This document shows, piece after piece, positions 1-11,504 of a stretch of DNA of 64,000 nucleotides. The stretch is from Hofstenia miamia (taxonomy: Eukaryota > Xenacoelomorpha > Acoela). The notes beneath the pieces are model-generated. The model made no database searches, was not told the origin of the DNA, and saw only the letters and a list, made by a program, of their open reading frames with translations. The DNA is taken from positions 5,767,831 to 5,831,830 of the forward strand of contig SCFE01000002.1 of the NCBI GenBank assembly GCA_004352715.1, written 5' to 3'. The translations under genes and the position numbers were made by a program. Each line of letters starts with the position of its first letter. The stretch's first letter is position 1.

Positions 1-707
1 TTCGGCCAGTGAGCTTCAGAAACTCCTTTGTATCCCTTAAGTGACGAACAATGAGATGTGATCACGTCTTTCTACAGCACGGAAGGCCGTTGATTTCCTA
101 TATTCATTCTTAATGATATAAAGAAATTTTTTCATAGAAATTATTTTTATATGCTCTAATTATGTTAAGTTCGCATTCCTATTAGTAACTCTTAGGGTTA
201 TTTTTCTGGAATTACATGGCATAAATAGAAAAAAAGCGTGTACTAATTTGTTAATAAATTTGAAAATATAAACATAATATAAAAGATTTCCTCTATAAAA
301 TGAGAAACTGTAAATTTTGGGATGCCGGATTTTCATATCCCACACAACATGTGTTGTGTACACAACAGTTAAGATTCCTACACAACGCAACATGTTGCAT
401 ATGCTAAATAGTTTTTGAAAGAATGAATGTATTGCGCTTTAAAGAAATCTGCACTTTGGTCGTCTTGACCTATGAAAATGGTGAAAAATCAGTAGAAAAT
501 TTGAGCCTGGAGATATATTATTTAATTAAAACAATATGGTACACTTGAATAAATTGTGGGCCAATAACAATATGGGACTGAGTTCAACACATGATCGTGA
601 CTGTCAAAATCAGCCACACTGTCCTCTCTAAATTCACTTTTTTGGTTTTTCAAATATTGTGCTTTATTGAACCCTCACCTCAACAATGATCAAAGTACAA
701 TCTAACA
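1..707. other. Unassigned AT-rich sequence
   Basis: I see no supportable gene here. The first 110 bases are less AT-rich than the rest and could be the edge of a gene or repeat cut by the window, but no frame gives a recognisable product. A short near-perfect hairpin lies at 342-359, with ACACAAC and GTTGTGT arms. Confidence 0.4.
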
Positions 708-1818
708 CAGAGATGGAATCGGATCTCAATATTGAGAAAAATTCGGATCCAATTTTTTTGTAAAAATAGCTTATATATATTAATTACATAAATAAATCTT
801 ATACATAATGCAATGAAATTTTGTAAATTAATTTAATTGACCGTACATCAGGTTCCCTTCTTATTCTTTGCAACCCTTTCTATTATATACTAGTAATTTT
901 CAATGAAATTTACTTGGCTTTTTATATAATAAGACGTGATATCCAATCTAATGTTTCAACTTCAATAAATATTTACATTAAATGTAAATTAAATGTTTGT
1001 AACTAAAATTTTAAAAAATTGCAATTTTCGATAAATTTAATATCATCTAGTTCTAGTAGTATTCTGCCAGTACCAGTAATTTTTCTATTTGCTAAATATG
1101 CTATACTGTAAAGTATAGCCGTAGAATGAAACGGTTTTGGTCTGAAGACATGTCTAGAATTAAATTTTATTAATAAATATGTCGCAGTTATCACTTAGCA
1201 ATTTATTGCCTTTATATGTAATTAAATTTTTTCCCATATTTAGTTTCTTTTTTCTAGATAAAAATTAAGTTTTTGACAGACTTTCTAGTGAAACCTGGCG
1301 TTTGACTTATAATTCAGCTTCAGCGGTCTAAATGTTCAGTTCTATAGTTTTTGTTCCCTTTGTATTTTAATCAGTTTAAAATATTCTTTCCTAACTTCAA
1401 AATATATAAAGCCGCCCACCCGTTTGAAAATTCTTAGATTCACCCCTGATATCGTTAAATATAAGGGATTAATGCGAATACAGCAGGGCTTATCCCCTAT
1501 TTTCTCTCGTATTAGATAAAATAAGATAAGACAATCTTTATTAAGAGAAGGTAAAGCAATTAATACAAACTGATGGCTTCTCAAAATAGCGTCATTAAAA
1601 AAAAATAAAACAAAATCATACTATTTACAAACCTATACATTGCTAAGAAGGCTAAGAATAAGTCTACATTCTAGTAATTATCCATTCTTTGGGTCGGGTT
1701 GAGAATTTCTATATTAAATTTGGGCTAAGGCTGAATAAATTGGGTTTTCTTATATATTCAAATGTAGTTTGTACTTAAATGATATTCATATACATGTAAA
1801 TGATGTTTGTGTTATGTA

Positions 1819-2406
1819 TTGGGTTGTCAGATAAGTTCGTACGGTTTTTATAGCACATAATTGAAATGAACATTAAACCACATTAGAAATATAAAAAAGT
1901 TCTTTATTAATCAATGATGTATTCTCCTTCACTTTTTACAACTTTATCCCATCGTTCTACAAGTTTCATAATACCGCTGCGGTAAAAATCACTGGACTTG
2001 GAGACAAAAAAATTATCCAGCCATGTTTTTAGCTCCTCGAGCAGCTTTGGAAGCTTTGGATCTTTGATTAAAGGCAAAAAGAAGCAAATGGCGGAAATGC
2101 TCGTTCTTGTCAACTTGGCACTCCATTTCGAAAGCCACAAAAATTTGTGATTCAAACCAACAAAATTTTGCCTACTGAGTGCAGCTTCAAAATTCAAACG
2201 TCCAACAAGCTCTCTCGACGAGCAAGAACGGTGAGATAAAAATTCAAAATTCAAACGTCGAACAAGCTCTCTCGTAACACAGCAAACTAATTTAAGTGCA
2301 TATAACATAGTACACTTGAAAAGCTTTTAGCATTAGGGCGAATAAACGTTTTGTGTTGATAAAAATAACGTTCATAAAACCCGCACGAACTTATCTGACA
2401 ACCTAA
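1819..2406 (-). mobile_element. Internally deleted mariner element (cecropia-like TIRs)
   Basis: The terminal inverted repeats read TTGGGTTGTCAGATAAGTTC (left) and TTAGGTTGTCAGATAAGTTC (right, reverse complement), flanked by TA at 1817-1818 and 2407-2408, the usual mariner target duplication. At 588 bp it is less than half of a normal 1.3 kb mariner. A minus-strand frame (1907-2308) keeps the transposase C-terminus. Inside, a roughly 30 bp stretch containing AACAAGCTCTCTCG occurs twice about 55 bp apart. It lies inside the hAT element at 708-3284. Confidence 0.9.
1907..2308 (-). pseudogene. Mariner transposase C-terminal fragment
   Basis: This 133-codon open frame ends in the C-terminus typical of mariner transposases: a WLDNFF block, then FYRSGI, then ERWDKVV, then a final tyrosine-rich GEYIID. 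The N-terminal DNA-binding domain and the catalytic aspartates are missing. The N-terminal half of the frame is a duplicated segment with RELVRRLNFE and RELVGRLNFE, so it is not a normal transposase start. It is a non-functional remnant inside a deleted element. Confidence 0.85.
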
Positions 2407-2931
2407 TATATGGCAAAATAAAAAATGTAATCAATTATGATAATTGATTAAGGCACATGAAAATATGATTTTGCTATGATAGGTGATTGCAAAAAAGCCT
2501 CGTTTAAATGCTGACCACAGCGTGAAGATAAAAGATGCGGAGCTTAAGTATTTTCTCTACTAATCACTATTCTATGGGTGTTGTTCTGGGTGAAATATTG
2601 AAAGTTTGCAGCAAATAATGCCGGTACTATGTTAAATATAGAAACTAAAATTACTGAAGTAATATAAGATCTTAGTACAATTTTGTAAAACGATTTGCAT
2701 AAGTTTTTAACTTATTTAATTGTCACTGTTTTTACAATACTTGTATTATTAGTTTTAGTTGCAAATTTGAAGTTAATTTTGTTCAATTGTTTACTTCAAA
2801 ATACTAGTAAAGTATTGATTTTTTGAACTAATAAACGAAGATCGTAAGGAAATCAACTATTTAAAATCTTTATAATGTATTATAATTATAATTAAGGACT
2901 ACTTTAGGAATTCCATTCTTACAAAACTTTG

Positions 2932-3150
2932 CAAATTAGCGAAGAAGTCAGTGGTATTGAATTTTGGCGCAGCAATTATCAATTTCCGATATTAAAAAGA
3001 GTTGCTCGCAGTGTTCTATCTACCCAAGCTTCTTCAGGTAATCTGAAAGGGATTTTTCCTCTTGTGGACTAACGCTTGCGAATAGAAGAAGTCGCCTATC
3101 TCCAGAAAATGTGGAAGCAATAGAAATTTTGTATTCATTTTTTAAAAAAC
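2932..3150 (+). pseudogene. hAT transposase C-terminal (dimerisation) remnant
   Basis: Two overlapping plus-strand frames give the hAT dimerisation domain. Frame one (2932-3072) reads EFWRSNYQFPILKRVARSVL followed by ASSG. Frame two (about 3069-3148) reads NRRSRLSPENVEAIE. In hAT proteins the order is a W..n...fP.L..lA..vL block, then a SS..ER.FS block, then RS.L.p.nve, and that order holds here. A frameshift near 3070 and a stop show it is dead. It lies just inside the right TIR of the hAT element, where a transposase C-terminus belongs. Confidence 0.7.
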
Positions 3151-3408
3151 TAATGATATGTTCCAACGTTATTTTTTATTTATTGTTAGAATGCTTTAAT
3201 TTATTTTCGGATCCAAAAATCAATAATTTTTTTTAAATTCGGATCGGTTCGGATCTGAAAATTTTATATCCGATTCCATCTCTGAGGTTACATCTCCAAA
3301 TATTAACATCGAACACCTGCAGCATATTGGTTTTATAGAGTAATTTTATGAGACTAGTGAAAAAGCGGCGGATGAACATTACCTTACTAAATTTTTATGT
3401 ATTTTTAG

Positions 3409-4476
3409 ATGCTAAGAATTCTCCGACATCTACAGCAGCGGTTTTTTACTCAAAGCACTTCAAACATTCAATTGCCACTCAAGTCTTTAACGAAGAGACC
3501 TTCTCGAAAAAAGACTCAAACGTTTGAAGCCAACAACTGCTTAGCCTACGCGACTGCTTCATCTTATCAGCTGTCACCTTTACTCAATGCTTTCATCCGC
3601 AGTGATCTTCCCTTCCTAATAAATGAGCTTCCTTTAGAATTAACTCATGATGTTCTTTGTTTTACTAAAAGAAAATCAAATGTTAACATGCAATCAGACT
3701 TTTTTATTTTTAGTAATGGAAGCATAGTTTTGTGGAATGTTGATCCTATTACTTTAAAATCTATTAGAAAAATTTTATCAGACTTTGAAGTGAAGCCCTA
3801 CGAAGTTGCTATTGTAGAATATGAAAATGAGGAAATTGATTACTTTTATGATGATAATCTTACCACTCCAATACTAAGAAACGGCGCTATAGTTCTGCCT
3901 ATTCTTGATCAAGAAGCTGATCTCCTTGCTAAATACACATTCTCCAATTCATTGTCTCTTTCTGTAAAGCTAGGCAATTGGGAGTATAATTTAAATACCT
4001 TTTTGAATCGTTTACAACACTTTCCACATGCGTTAAAAAGCGGGACATATTCGAAGATTAAACCAAATTCAGTGATGCATTTGTTGGGAGAACTTTATGA
4101 ATTCAGATACAACATAAATTTATCATCCGATTTCATAACTGAACCTGATTTTTACTGGGATCGTGAACAATTATCTCAGGTTTTTTCACAAATGAACAGG
4201 TTTTTGACAATAGAGAGAAGAACTAGGATTATTAATACCCGCTTGGAACAGTGTTCAGATCTTGTCCAAATGATGCGAACACAGATTTACGACATACGCT
4301 CATTGCGTATTGAGATTCTAATTGCCGCCTTCATATTTTTTGAAATTGTTTTCGAATTGTGGCGTTTTAACCATGATTCTGGAAAATTCAGTCAATTAAA
4401 GGAATATTTTACACAAAAGGATAAGTCTGAAAATCTTACAAAGTCAAAAGTGAAAAGACATTTTTTCGATAAATAA
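3409..4476 (+). CDS. RMND1: RMND1/RMD1-family mitochondrial inner-membrane protein
   Basis: The 355-residue product has the layout of the RMND1/RMD1 (DUF155) family. Residues 1-37 are basic and poor in acidic residues, as in a mitochondrial presequence. The family core starts near residue 97 with FFIFSNGSIVLWNV, continues with YEVAIVEYENEEIDYFYDD (131-149), and reaches a C-terminal membrane segment (about 302-318, ILIAAFIFFEIVFELW). In animals RMND1 is a matrix-facing inner-membrane protein needed for mitochondrial translation. The human protein is about 450 residues, so this one is shorter, mainly at the N-terminus. The ATG follows directly after TATTTTTAG, so it may be the first codon of a downstream exon with an untranslated exon before it; the upstream ATG in this frame runs into that TAG. 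No intron is visible in the coding part. The family call is firm; the orthologue symbol is inferred. Confidence 0.88.
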   Translation: MLRILRHLQQRFFTQSTSNIQLPLKSLTKRPSRKKTQTFEANNCLAYATASSYQLSPLLNAFIRSDLPFLINELPLELTHDVLCFTKRKSNVNMQSDFFIFSNGSIVLWNVDPITLKSIRKILSDFEVKPYEVAIVEYENEEIDYFYDDNLTTPILRNGAIVLPILDQEADLLAKYTFSNSLSLSVKLGNWEYNLNTFLNRLQHFPHALKSGTYSKIKPNSVMHLLGELYEFRYNINLSSDFITEPDFYWDREQLSQVFSQMNRFLTIERRTRIINTRLEQCSDLVQMMRTQIYDIRSLRIEILIAAFIFFEIVFELWRFNHDSGKFSQLKEYFTQKDKSENLTKSKVKRHFFDK

Positions 4477-4581
4477 TTTAATAGGTTTTTATATTTCATA
4501 TAGAGTTGCTTTAATTTTTATATTTGTATTTCACTAATCATGGATTTTTATTGCATTCATGATTTATTGTAGTTCTCGATT

Positions 4582-4587
4582 AATAAA
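4582..4587 (+). terminator. Poly(A) signal of the RMND1-like gene
   Basis: AATAAA lies about 105 bases past the stop codon of the RMND1-like gene and is the first canonical signal downstream. The choice is by position and motif only. Confidence 0.5.
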
Positions 4588-4599
4588 TATTTCATTTTA

Positions 4600-6190
4600 C
4601 TTGACTGGGAAAAAGCATTTTTATGTAAGTTCAGAGTTGTAGTAGGAATGTTCAATTTTAATACAAGAATGCGAGCAAATGTAGTTTCTTATTTCTTTTT
4701 TAAACAAATGCCCATTCTGTTGAATCCCTACTGTCAATCAGAGTTGAACGTGAGCATTACTTGGCCATTCTTAGGCCGAATTATAGTTAAAATATTGGGC
4801 TGAAATGGTTTTTCAAAATTTCAGTGAAAATTGTAATATAAACCGGTCTTTCCCTAGTTTTTTACAAAGAATTATGCAAAAAATTAAAGCATTTTTCAAT
4901 CTATGTGGCCAACAAAAAATCAAGATTTTTGAATCATACTGTCAGTTTTTTAAAATTTAGAACTGTTAATATTTTCCTTCTGAATTCTTTATTTATGTAC
5001 AATTTTGCAATTATTTTTGCATTGTGGATAAAGCTATTTACTTTTTGCATTTCAAAACTTTAGATATCTATGTTTATTGTTTCAATAATTTCGTTTTTCG
5101 GTGAACGAAATATAGAAATTGAATAAATAGGCGGACTTTTAGAAAAAAACCGTTTTTTAACTATATCTTAGAGCAACGAAATTATGCAAGTAGATTTTGC
5201 AATGTTTTAATTTATTTTGAGGTATTTTACTTTATTAACCATTGTGTTACTATTGACTTTTGAGTCTTCTGTGGTTGGTGCTGAGGCTTGGGATACAACT
5301 CACGTAAACATCCACGTTTTTTGTGTGGGATGTCCAAGTCCCAAGTTTTGATCCAACCCTGGTAGCAATTTTAAATCATTATAATTGAATATTTGCATTA
5401 TGAAAAATGTCCAAAAATAATTTTCGATTTCGTCAAAAATTCTATATTTGAAATTTAAAATTAACACAAAAATCTACTGTCAACCACAAACTATATACAT
5501 TGGGTTGGCTCCTCATACATCAGCGGTCCATGATATCCAGTTTCTAAGAGGTTAAATAGATTCTATGAAGTTAAAACTTTTGGTGTTATCCTCTGTAAAA
5601 ATTACGCTTTGGTATAAAGAAAATCCTCTGCCCATAGATAAACTACTTAAGGATTTTTCGTTCGCATCTTAGTACGATTCTAATCTAATCATATCGGATG
5701 TTTTTAAATCGTCAATTAGTTATTTTGTAGATATTATTAAGTTCAGGCATTATATCTTTCTCAACCAAAGCTTAAACAAAATTTTAGTTCGATTTTTTTT
5801 CATTTTATCAAATTTCTATTGAGGATTACCTTATTTCAGATATATGTTTTTATCGTTTTGTAAAATTCTGGTCTTATTATAAAATGGGGTGTAAATATTC
5901 CCGGAATTTATTTAGGAACTTACACGTATTGCACGTAGTATTCCACATCTTAACAAGTCATCTTCTTATTCATTCCTTAGAAACTTTGATTACGAATTAG
6001 ATGCAAATGTTAAATAATTTCCCTAGAAAAATACCACGCTCCAATTAAAATGAAATTGAAAGATTTTGCTCATTCGAAGCGACATTTGGTATGCTTGCAT
6101 ACTGTATCAAAAAGTATTGAATAGATCTTTAAGGGTGATCTGGATCGAAGTTTGGCATAAAATAAAGAAATATATTTCTTATTTAGGTGT
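4600..6190. other. Intergenic AT-rich sequence
   Basis: No gene or repeat structure that I can support. A CT-rich stretch near 5270-5350 has mildly higher GC but no coherent open frame. Confidence 0.4.
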
Positions 6191-6194
6191 TTAA

Positions 6195-7263
6195 CCTCGT
6201 CGCCGGCAGTGTACTCTTTTGAGTACACAAGATAAATAGCTAATCACATAAATAGAAATCATTGTATTGGTGCGCAATAAGTTGTACCACTAAATTTAGT
6301 AAACGTATGTTATTCTATTTTAGTGCATTATTTGCTACAACATGTTAAGCATTTTCTATAGAAAATTTTGATTGCACAAAAGTCCTGTCAAAATGTTCAA
6401 GAGAAACAATCAAGATATTATTAATTTCAAGCATTGATATTGCAAGTATATAGAAATACCTATGTAAATATAATGTGATTGGCATTGTATTAAACATATA
6501 TAAACTTTCTATGTTCAATTGCTAACATGTGGCAGTCTAATAAGTTAAAATATATGTGTACTCAAAAGAGTACATTGATGCTGTGTTATGCAAAAAGTTA
6601 TATAAGACAAAACAAAGATCTACAAATCTTGTGATATTATTTTATGCTTAACTTATCTGAAACACTTATAAAGGGCGCATTTATTCAAAAACCACAAGAA
6701 CATAAACTTTCAACGCATACTTCTTAAGCAATGAAATGAAAAGCAATCCAGCCTCTTCCTATTGATAAACATTATTATGGTAAATTTGACCACTGGCCTC
6801 AAAATATCACTGAAAAGCAAATTCAATGCCATAATCCTGGTTGCTCTTGACGAATCTGTTTCAAATGCAGCAAATGCGATGTTTTTCTTTGTGTTTATTA
6901 TGATCCAAGTAGCTTTTTTGTTTTCCATAATTGATGATTTTATTTTTATTATCTGTTAATATTATGAGTTTAGTTCTTGTCAACTGTTTTGATGTATAAA
7001 AGTGGTTGCATGCCTTCTTAAATGAAGTACAATATGAAAAATAGCAGTAATGTAAGGTAACAATATATTATCCAATTTTGCATTTTTTCATTATTTGGTA
7101 ATTTTACAGTCAATGTACTCAAAAGAGTACACATAAATAATATTAAAACTATGATATCAATAACCTAGCAATTTTGGCTATTCTATGGCATTGGTTTTTT
7201 ATTAATATATTCATAGAAATTTGGTAATTTAGTTTAATATTTGATGTTGTGCCTCCGACGAGG
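6195..7263 (+). mobile_element. piggyBac-type element with TTAA target sites
   Basis: The ends carry inverted CCTCGTCG motifs (left CCTCGTCGCCGGC, right CCTCGTCGGAGGC on the other strand). Each is flanked by TTAA (6191-6194 and 7264-7267), the obligatory piggyBac target site. A plus-strand frame near the middle keeps the transposase Cys-rich tail. At 1,069 bp it is much shorter than an autonomous element, so it is an internally deleted copy. A GTGTACTC/GAGTACAC palindrome occurs three times inside: 6209-6228, 6556-6575 and 7113-7134. Confidence 0.82.
6749..6934 (+). pseudogene. piggyBac transposase C-terminal Cys-rich remnant
   Basis: Read from 6749 the frame gives KHYYGKFDHWPQ, then KQIQCHNPGC, an in-frame stop, then CFKCSKC, FLC and a final FFVFHN before TGA. 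The order HWP, then C-x5-C, then C-x2-C, then C and FH is the zinc-binding tail of piggyBac transposases. The internal TGA (codon after GCS) and lack of upstream sequence show that it is inactive. The two open frames on opposite strands across the same bases (6710-6928 and 6762-6959) are shadows. Confidence 0.75.
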
Positions 7264-7267
7264 TTAA

Positions 7268-8441
7268 GAATAAATTTTAATTTTATAATTTTTTTAATAC
7301 AAATGAAAAAATGAATGCTGGTGTTAGATAAATTTATCACTTACCAAAAATAATATCAGTAGATTATCACATTTTCAATGTTGTTCATTTCTCATACTGT
7401 GCTAAACTCAATCGTATGCTCCTTTTGAAAGACCTTTATCGCTCTTTAAAAACTACATTTTACCTTAATGTATTACAGAGCAACGTGTTATTGAAATAAC
7501 CCTTAGCTTTCTCTCGTTATTACCAAATTTATTTCAATTCAAATTTTATCAAACAAATTCTAAAATTGAATTTGCGATCGGAAAAAAATTAATTTTAGAT
7601 AATTTCTTGATAGGCATAATAACACATCATATAAAACTCATAATTATTTTTATTTTGAAAAAATTTATTTTACGATTCCTAGTTGAAAATTTCTGAATAG
7701 CGTGTCTGTCAAGGTAATAACTATTAGGTATCGCTTCGCTGTGTGTGTAATGATATGATATTAAATACATTTGAGAAACATCTGTCCATTTGAATATGTG
7801 AAATTAAGCCACTTAGCGGAGGTCAGAGTTCTTCTATTGTTTGTCTTGTATTGTTATGTGATTTCTATTTATCTTTTTTCGCGATAATAGCTTTAACCAG
7901 TACTAAATTTACTGAAAGCTTTTATCTAATGTAACTTTTTTTCTAATTACTTTAAGAATTAAAAGTACCTTTAGTGGCTGAGGTACTTAAAATTTATCAC
8001 CAATATCTCAGCTTCAATGCAGTTCTAGTATATTAATTGGGAATTATTTTAGCTTTAGATTTAAAGTGATAATTTTCTATAATTATTGCAAAACATTCAT
8101 GTTTATTTAACCGAACACCATACATTTTAAAATTTTACCGACTGCAGTTAATCTTAAAAATTTTACAAAACAACCTAACCATTATAAAATCTAGAAATTA
8201 CAGTATTCCGCTGTAAAAAGGTGATCAAATCCAACCTGCATGTTAGCCTTCTACAAACCTATTTAAGTCTAGATAATGATTTGTTTATTGTATATTATCC
8301 ATGCTAATAATCAAAATCAGTGAAGATATGAACCACTTTTTAAATCGATAATAAATATTTAGCATTCTATTAATTATAAGAAAACTGTTATGGAAATATA
8401 CGTTTTAAGACTTGTCGAAAATTTCTATTTCGTTGCATATT

Positions 8442-8477
<36 letters not shown>

Positions 8478-11400
8478 GTTTTCAATCTAAAAAGTTACAC
8501 ATGGTAATTTCAAGAGCTGAAGTTGCATAACGTAAACCTTAAACTATTCTAACTATATTTCTAGCAAATTAATAATTTTGATATGTATATCAATTCTGTG
8601 AATAGCTTTTATATGTTTTTCATTTTTCAGTAAATTAGGAAATGTTTTGTTGTTTTTGCTCATTTTTGTATGATATTTAAGACAATAAAACTAGAAGTAG
8701 CATTACAAAACATGATTTACATTGCTGTGGTATTTAAGCTCACTTACGTTGAACACTAAATCAGTGAGTAAACTAATGAACATATGTAAAGATTTTCCAC
8801 TAATATCAAACATAATTTTTTCTTGAGTAGGAAGTGTCAATCTTTCAACTGCCAATTGCGCTTGAATGTGTTACAATCGAAAATTTTTCAAATTTATTTT
8901 TAGTGTTCTTTTCAATATTAGCAACACACAAGCGTTTAACCTTCTATATTTTTATGAAGCTTCTTAAATTTTCAAGTGGAAATTTGGCAGATTGAATTTT
9001 CCTTATTATAAGCAACTTCTGTTAGTATTCTTAGTTGCAAGCATCTAAGCTTATAGATGGTTTAGTTCGACTCAGCTCAGTGGGGTTTCGCCTTATAATA
9101 TCTGTTTTGAAAACGGCCTAAAACGGTTCGAAATTTGTAATATCCTATAGGCCTAATTACGCATTCTAATTAATAAGAAAAATTCGTGATTTCGTGTTAT
9201 TCAGTACATGGCCGGAGCAAAATAGTAGTTTTGATGACATGAAATCTGCGGTGTACATGAGAATACCGCTATTGATAAATACAATGAATGTTTTCAATGT
9301 CTTATTACAAAGCGATGTGATTGTACTTTCCACATTTTAAAAGAATATTCGTCACAATTTCCGGGTCCATCGAAACTCGTTAAAAAATTATAGTAGTATC
9401 AAGGTGAACGAGATTCTTACTCAACAGGCTTGATGTTTCCTTAACTGTTCAATGACTTAGAATTCAGTAAAAGTTTTCATAAAGTTTTTCTAGAAATACT
9501 AAATGAATTTTTATTTCGGTTTGATATAAGTTTTGTAAAAGAATATTAATTCAAATTTTCCGCTTTACTTTTTTCTGATTTTTGTGCAGTTTTTTGGTTT
9601 GAAACTGTTCCAGTTATTAGCCTTTTGCGGTTTGATTCGGTTTGGTTTTTTATTTAAAGGCTTCTGAACCGCTTGCAACACTGGTTAGTTCCATAAAAAA
9701 TGGAGGTAAAAATAGCTATCTAATGGCAATACTGTAGTCTGCCTATGCAAAACATTGTTTCAAAACTTAGATTTGGATAGGATTTTCTCCCATGCTCAAC
9801 AAGATATTTCCTTTTTATCTGGTAAAAAAAGTTTTTTTTTAAAATTTTGCTGACAAACAGACGGTAAAATTAACAGCATTTCTTTTAAATTTGCAAACGG
9901 CTTACAAGCCGATAAAGCCGATAATAGACTGCCGATAGTCGGTTCCATCTCCGATTGAAAGTCACCTTCTAAACCTTCTTTGCAATGTAAAGGTTAACAT
10001 ATATATATGCATTTTTCTTAGCCAAACTAAGTTTTGATTCTCTTAAACAGTAAGTCGATTTCCAATAAATTTATTCCACCGAAAGTGTATCATTTGGAAA
10101 TTTGAAAATCCTCAATATTTTGCTTTGCTCTAATCGGACGATTTTAGTAGTTTTAATAAATGAGAATACCATGTATCTTAAATCTTATCTTTTTTGAATA
10201 TGAAACAGTGTCCACTCCTTAACACTAAGTAAGGTTTGCTTACAAATCAGTAATTGGATGTAACAAGCATATTTTGAATTTTTGGTTGAAATAACTACTA
10301 AATTGAGAAAGCCTTATTCTATCATGTGAATAAATTATCTTAAAAACCTTGAATAGTAATATAGCAATTAACCATATTGTTGAGAAGAACGCGTTTTAGA
10401 AATATACGTCTTAGTATAACTATGGTTTTCCAAATATTTTTTTTGCCAATTATGTTATAACTAGAGTTTTAAATTATTTAAGATGTTTCGTTTTCAGAGT
10501 ATAAAGATTCTGTTTGCTAAGTCGTTAATGAAAAAGTCTTGCAATAACGGATTCTTGCCTTGGAACGTTAAAAGCAACATGTTCAATATTGTTGTTGAAA
10601 TATTTATTATACGGTGTCACTAGCCAGAATAGTTAAATGATTAAGTGTTTTGTGTAAGTTGACGATTAGAAAATAGGTGTTATAGCAGATTTCCGTTTTT
10701 CAGTTCTAATTTGTTTAGTTGTGGGCACTTAAATTCACTTTTTATTGCGACCTTTAAATAATTTCTCAGGATAGAATATAAAAATAGCATTGCCATAGTG
10801 AATTAGATTGCACTTTAGTGATATAAATAAAAGAGATTCTTTGCTTAAAAATTTTTCAATATAGGAGAGTTTGACTCGACATTTTCTTTTATTCAATCAA
10901 CACGAAATTAAGTGTTAATTTCTGCAAATATAATTTTTGAATAACCATTGCCTTAGTTTAATTAAATACTTGTTAATTTTGATTTACACATGTTTAGAGG
11001 AATTTTTACTTATGGAATAAATTTTAATATTTTTGAATCCCAACATTAACATTCAAGTTTAATTTTATTTTAAATATTTTAATATTTTGTAAAACTAATG
11101 GCTTTTCTACTTCCCATTAAATTGCTATTTCCGGATATTTTTTAATTGAATTTTAAACTAGTTCTTTCTACTTAAGATTTGTTCAAAAATCATAACTAGC
11201 TGATTCACAAAGAAATGCTTAAAAGAATTATCCCTGACAAATTTATCAATAAGAATATGCAGCATTACGTTAAAAATTGATCGAACTAAAAGTTTGTTTT
11301 CAGGCCATAATGCTACCTCAGAGACCTCCTGACAAATGTCATTAATAAGTTTCCATGTTTTATTTTAGTAAGATTATTCATTAAAATAAATTATGAAAAA
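7268..11400. other. Intergenic AT-rich DNA, no gene seen
   Basis: Four kilobases of sequence dense in stop codons on both strands. It holds a 30 bp (TA)n tract at 8445-8474. Low-complexity text at 9590-9680 ends in GCAACACTGG and a run at 9920-9950 reads CGGTTCCATCTCCG; either could be the edge of an old hAT-like repeat, but I could not find matching opposite ends. No splice-compatible coding exon was found. Confidence 0.4.
8445..8474. repeat. (TA)n microsatellite
   Basis: An uninterrupted run of TA dinucleotides, 30 bases long. Confidence 0.95.
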
Positions 11401-11504
11401 AATAATTTAATGAAGTTTTCAGAATACTTATTAATTTATTTTAGAATAATTACTTTTTTCGAAGTATTTCGCTTGTTATCTTGGTTGTATTTTGATTCTA
11501 AATT

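Larger units (their letters stand above)
708..3284 (+). mobile_element. hAT-family DNA transposon, decayed, with nested mariner
   Basis: The ends are a perfect 17 bp inverted repeat: CAGAGATGGAATCGGAT at 708-724 and its reverse complement at 3268-3284. The CAGAGATG start is typical of hAT elements. The 8 bp flanks (atctaaca and aggttaca) match at 5 of 8 positions, compatible with an old 8 bp target duplication. A plus-strand remnant of the hAT C-terminal dimerisation domain sits near the right end. The element is interrupted by a mariner copy at 1819-2406, so the hAT insertion is the older of the two. No intact transposase frame remains, so the copy is non-autonomous. Confidence 0.8.
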
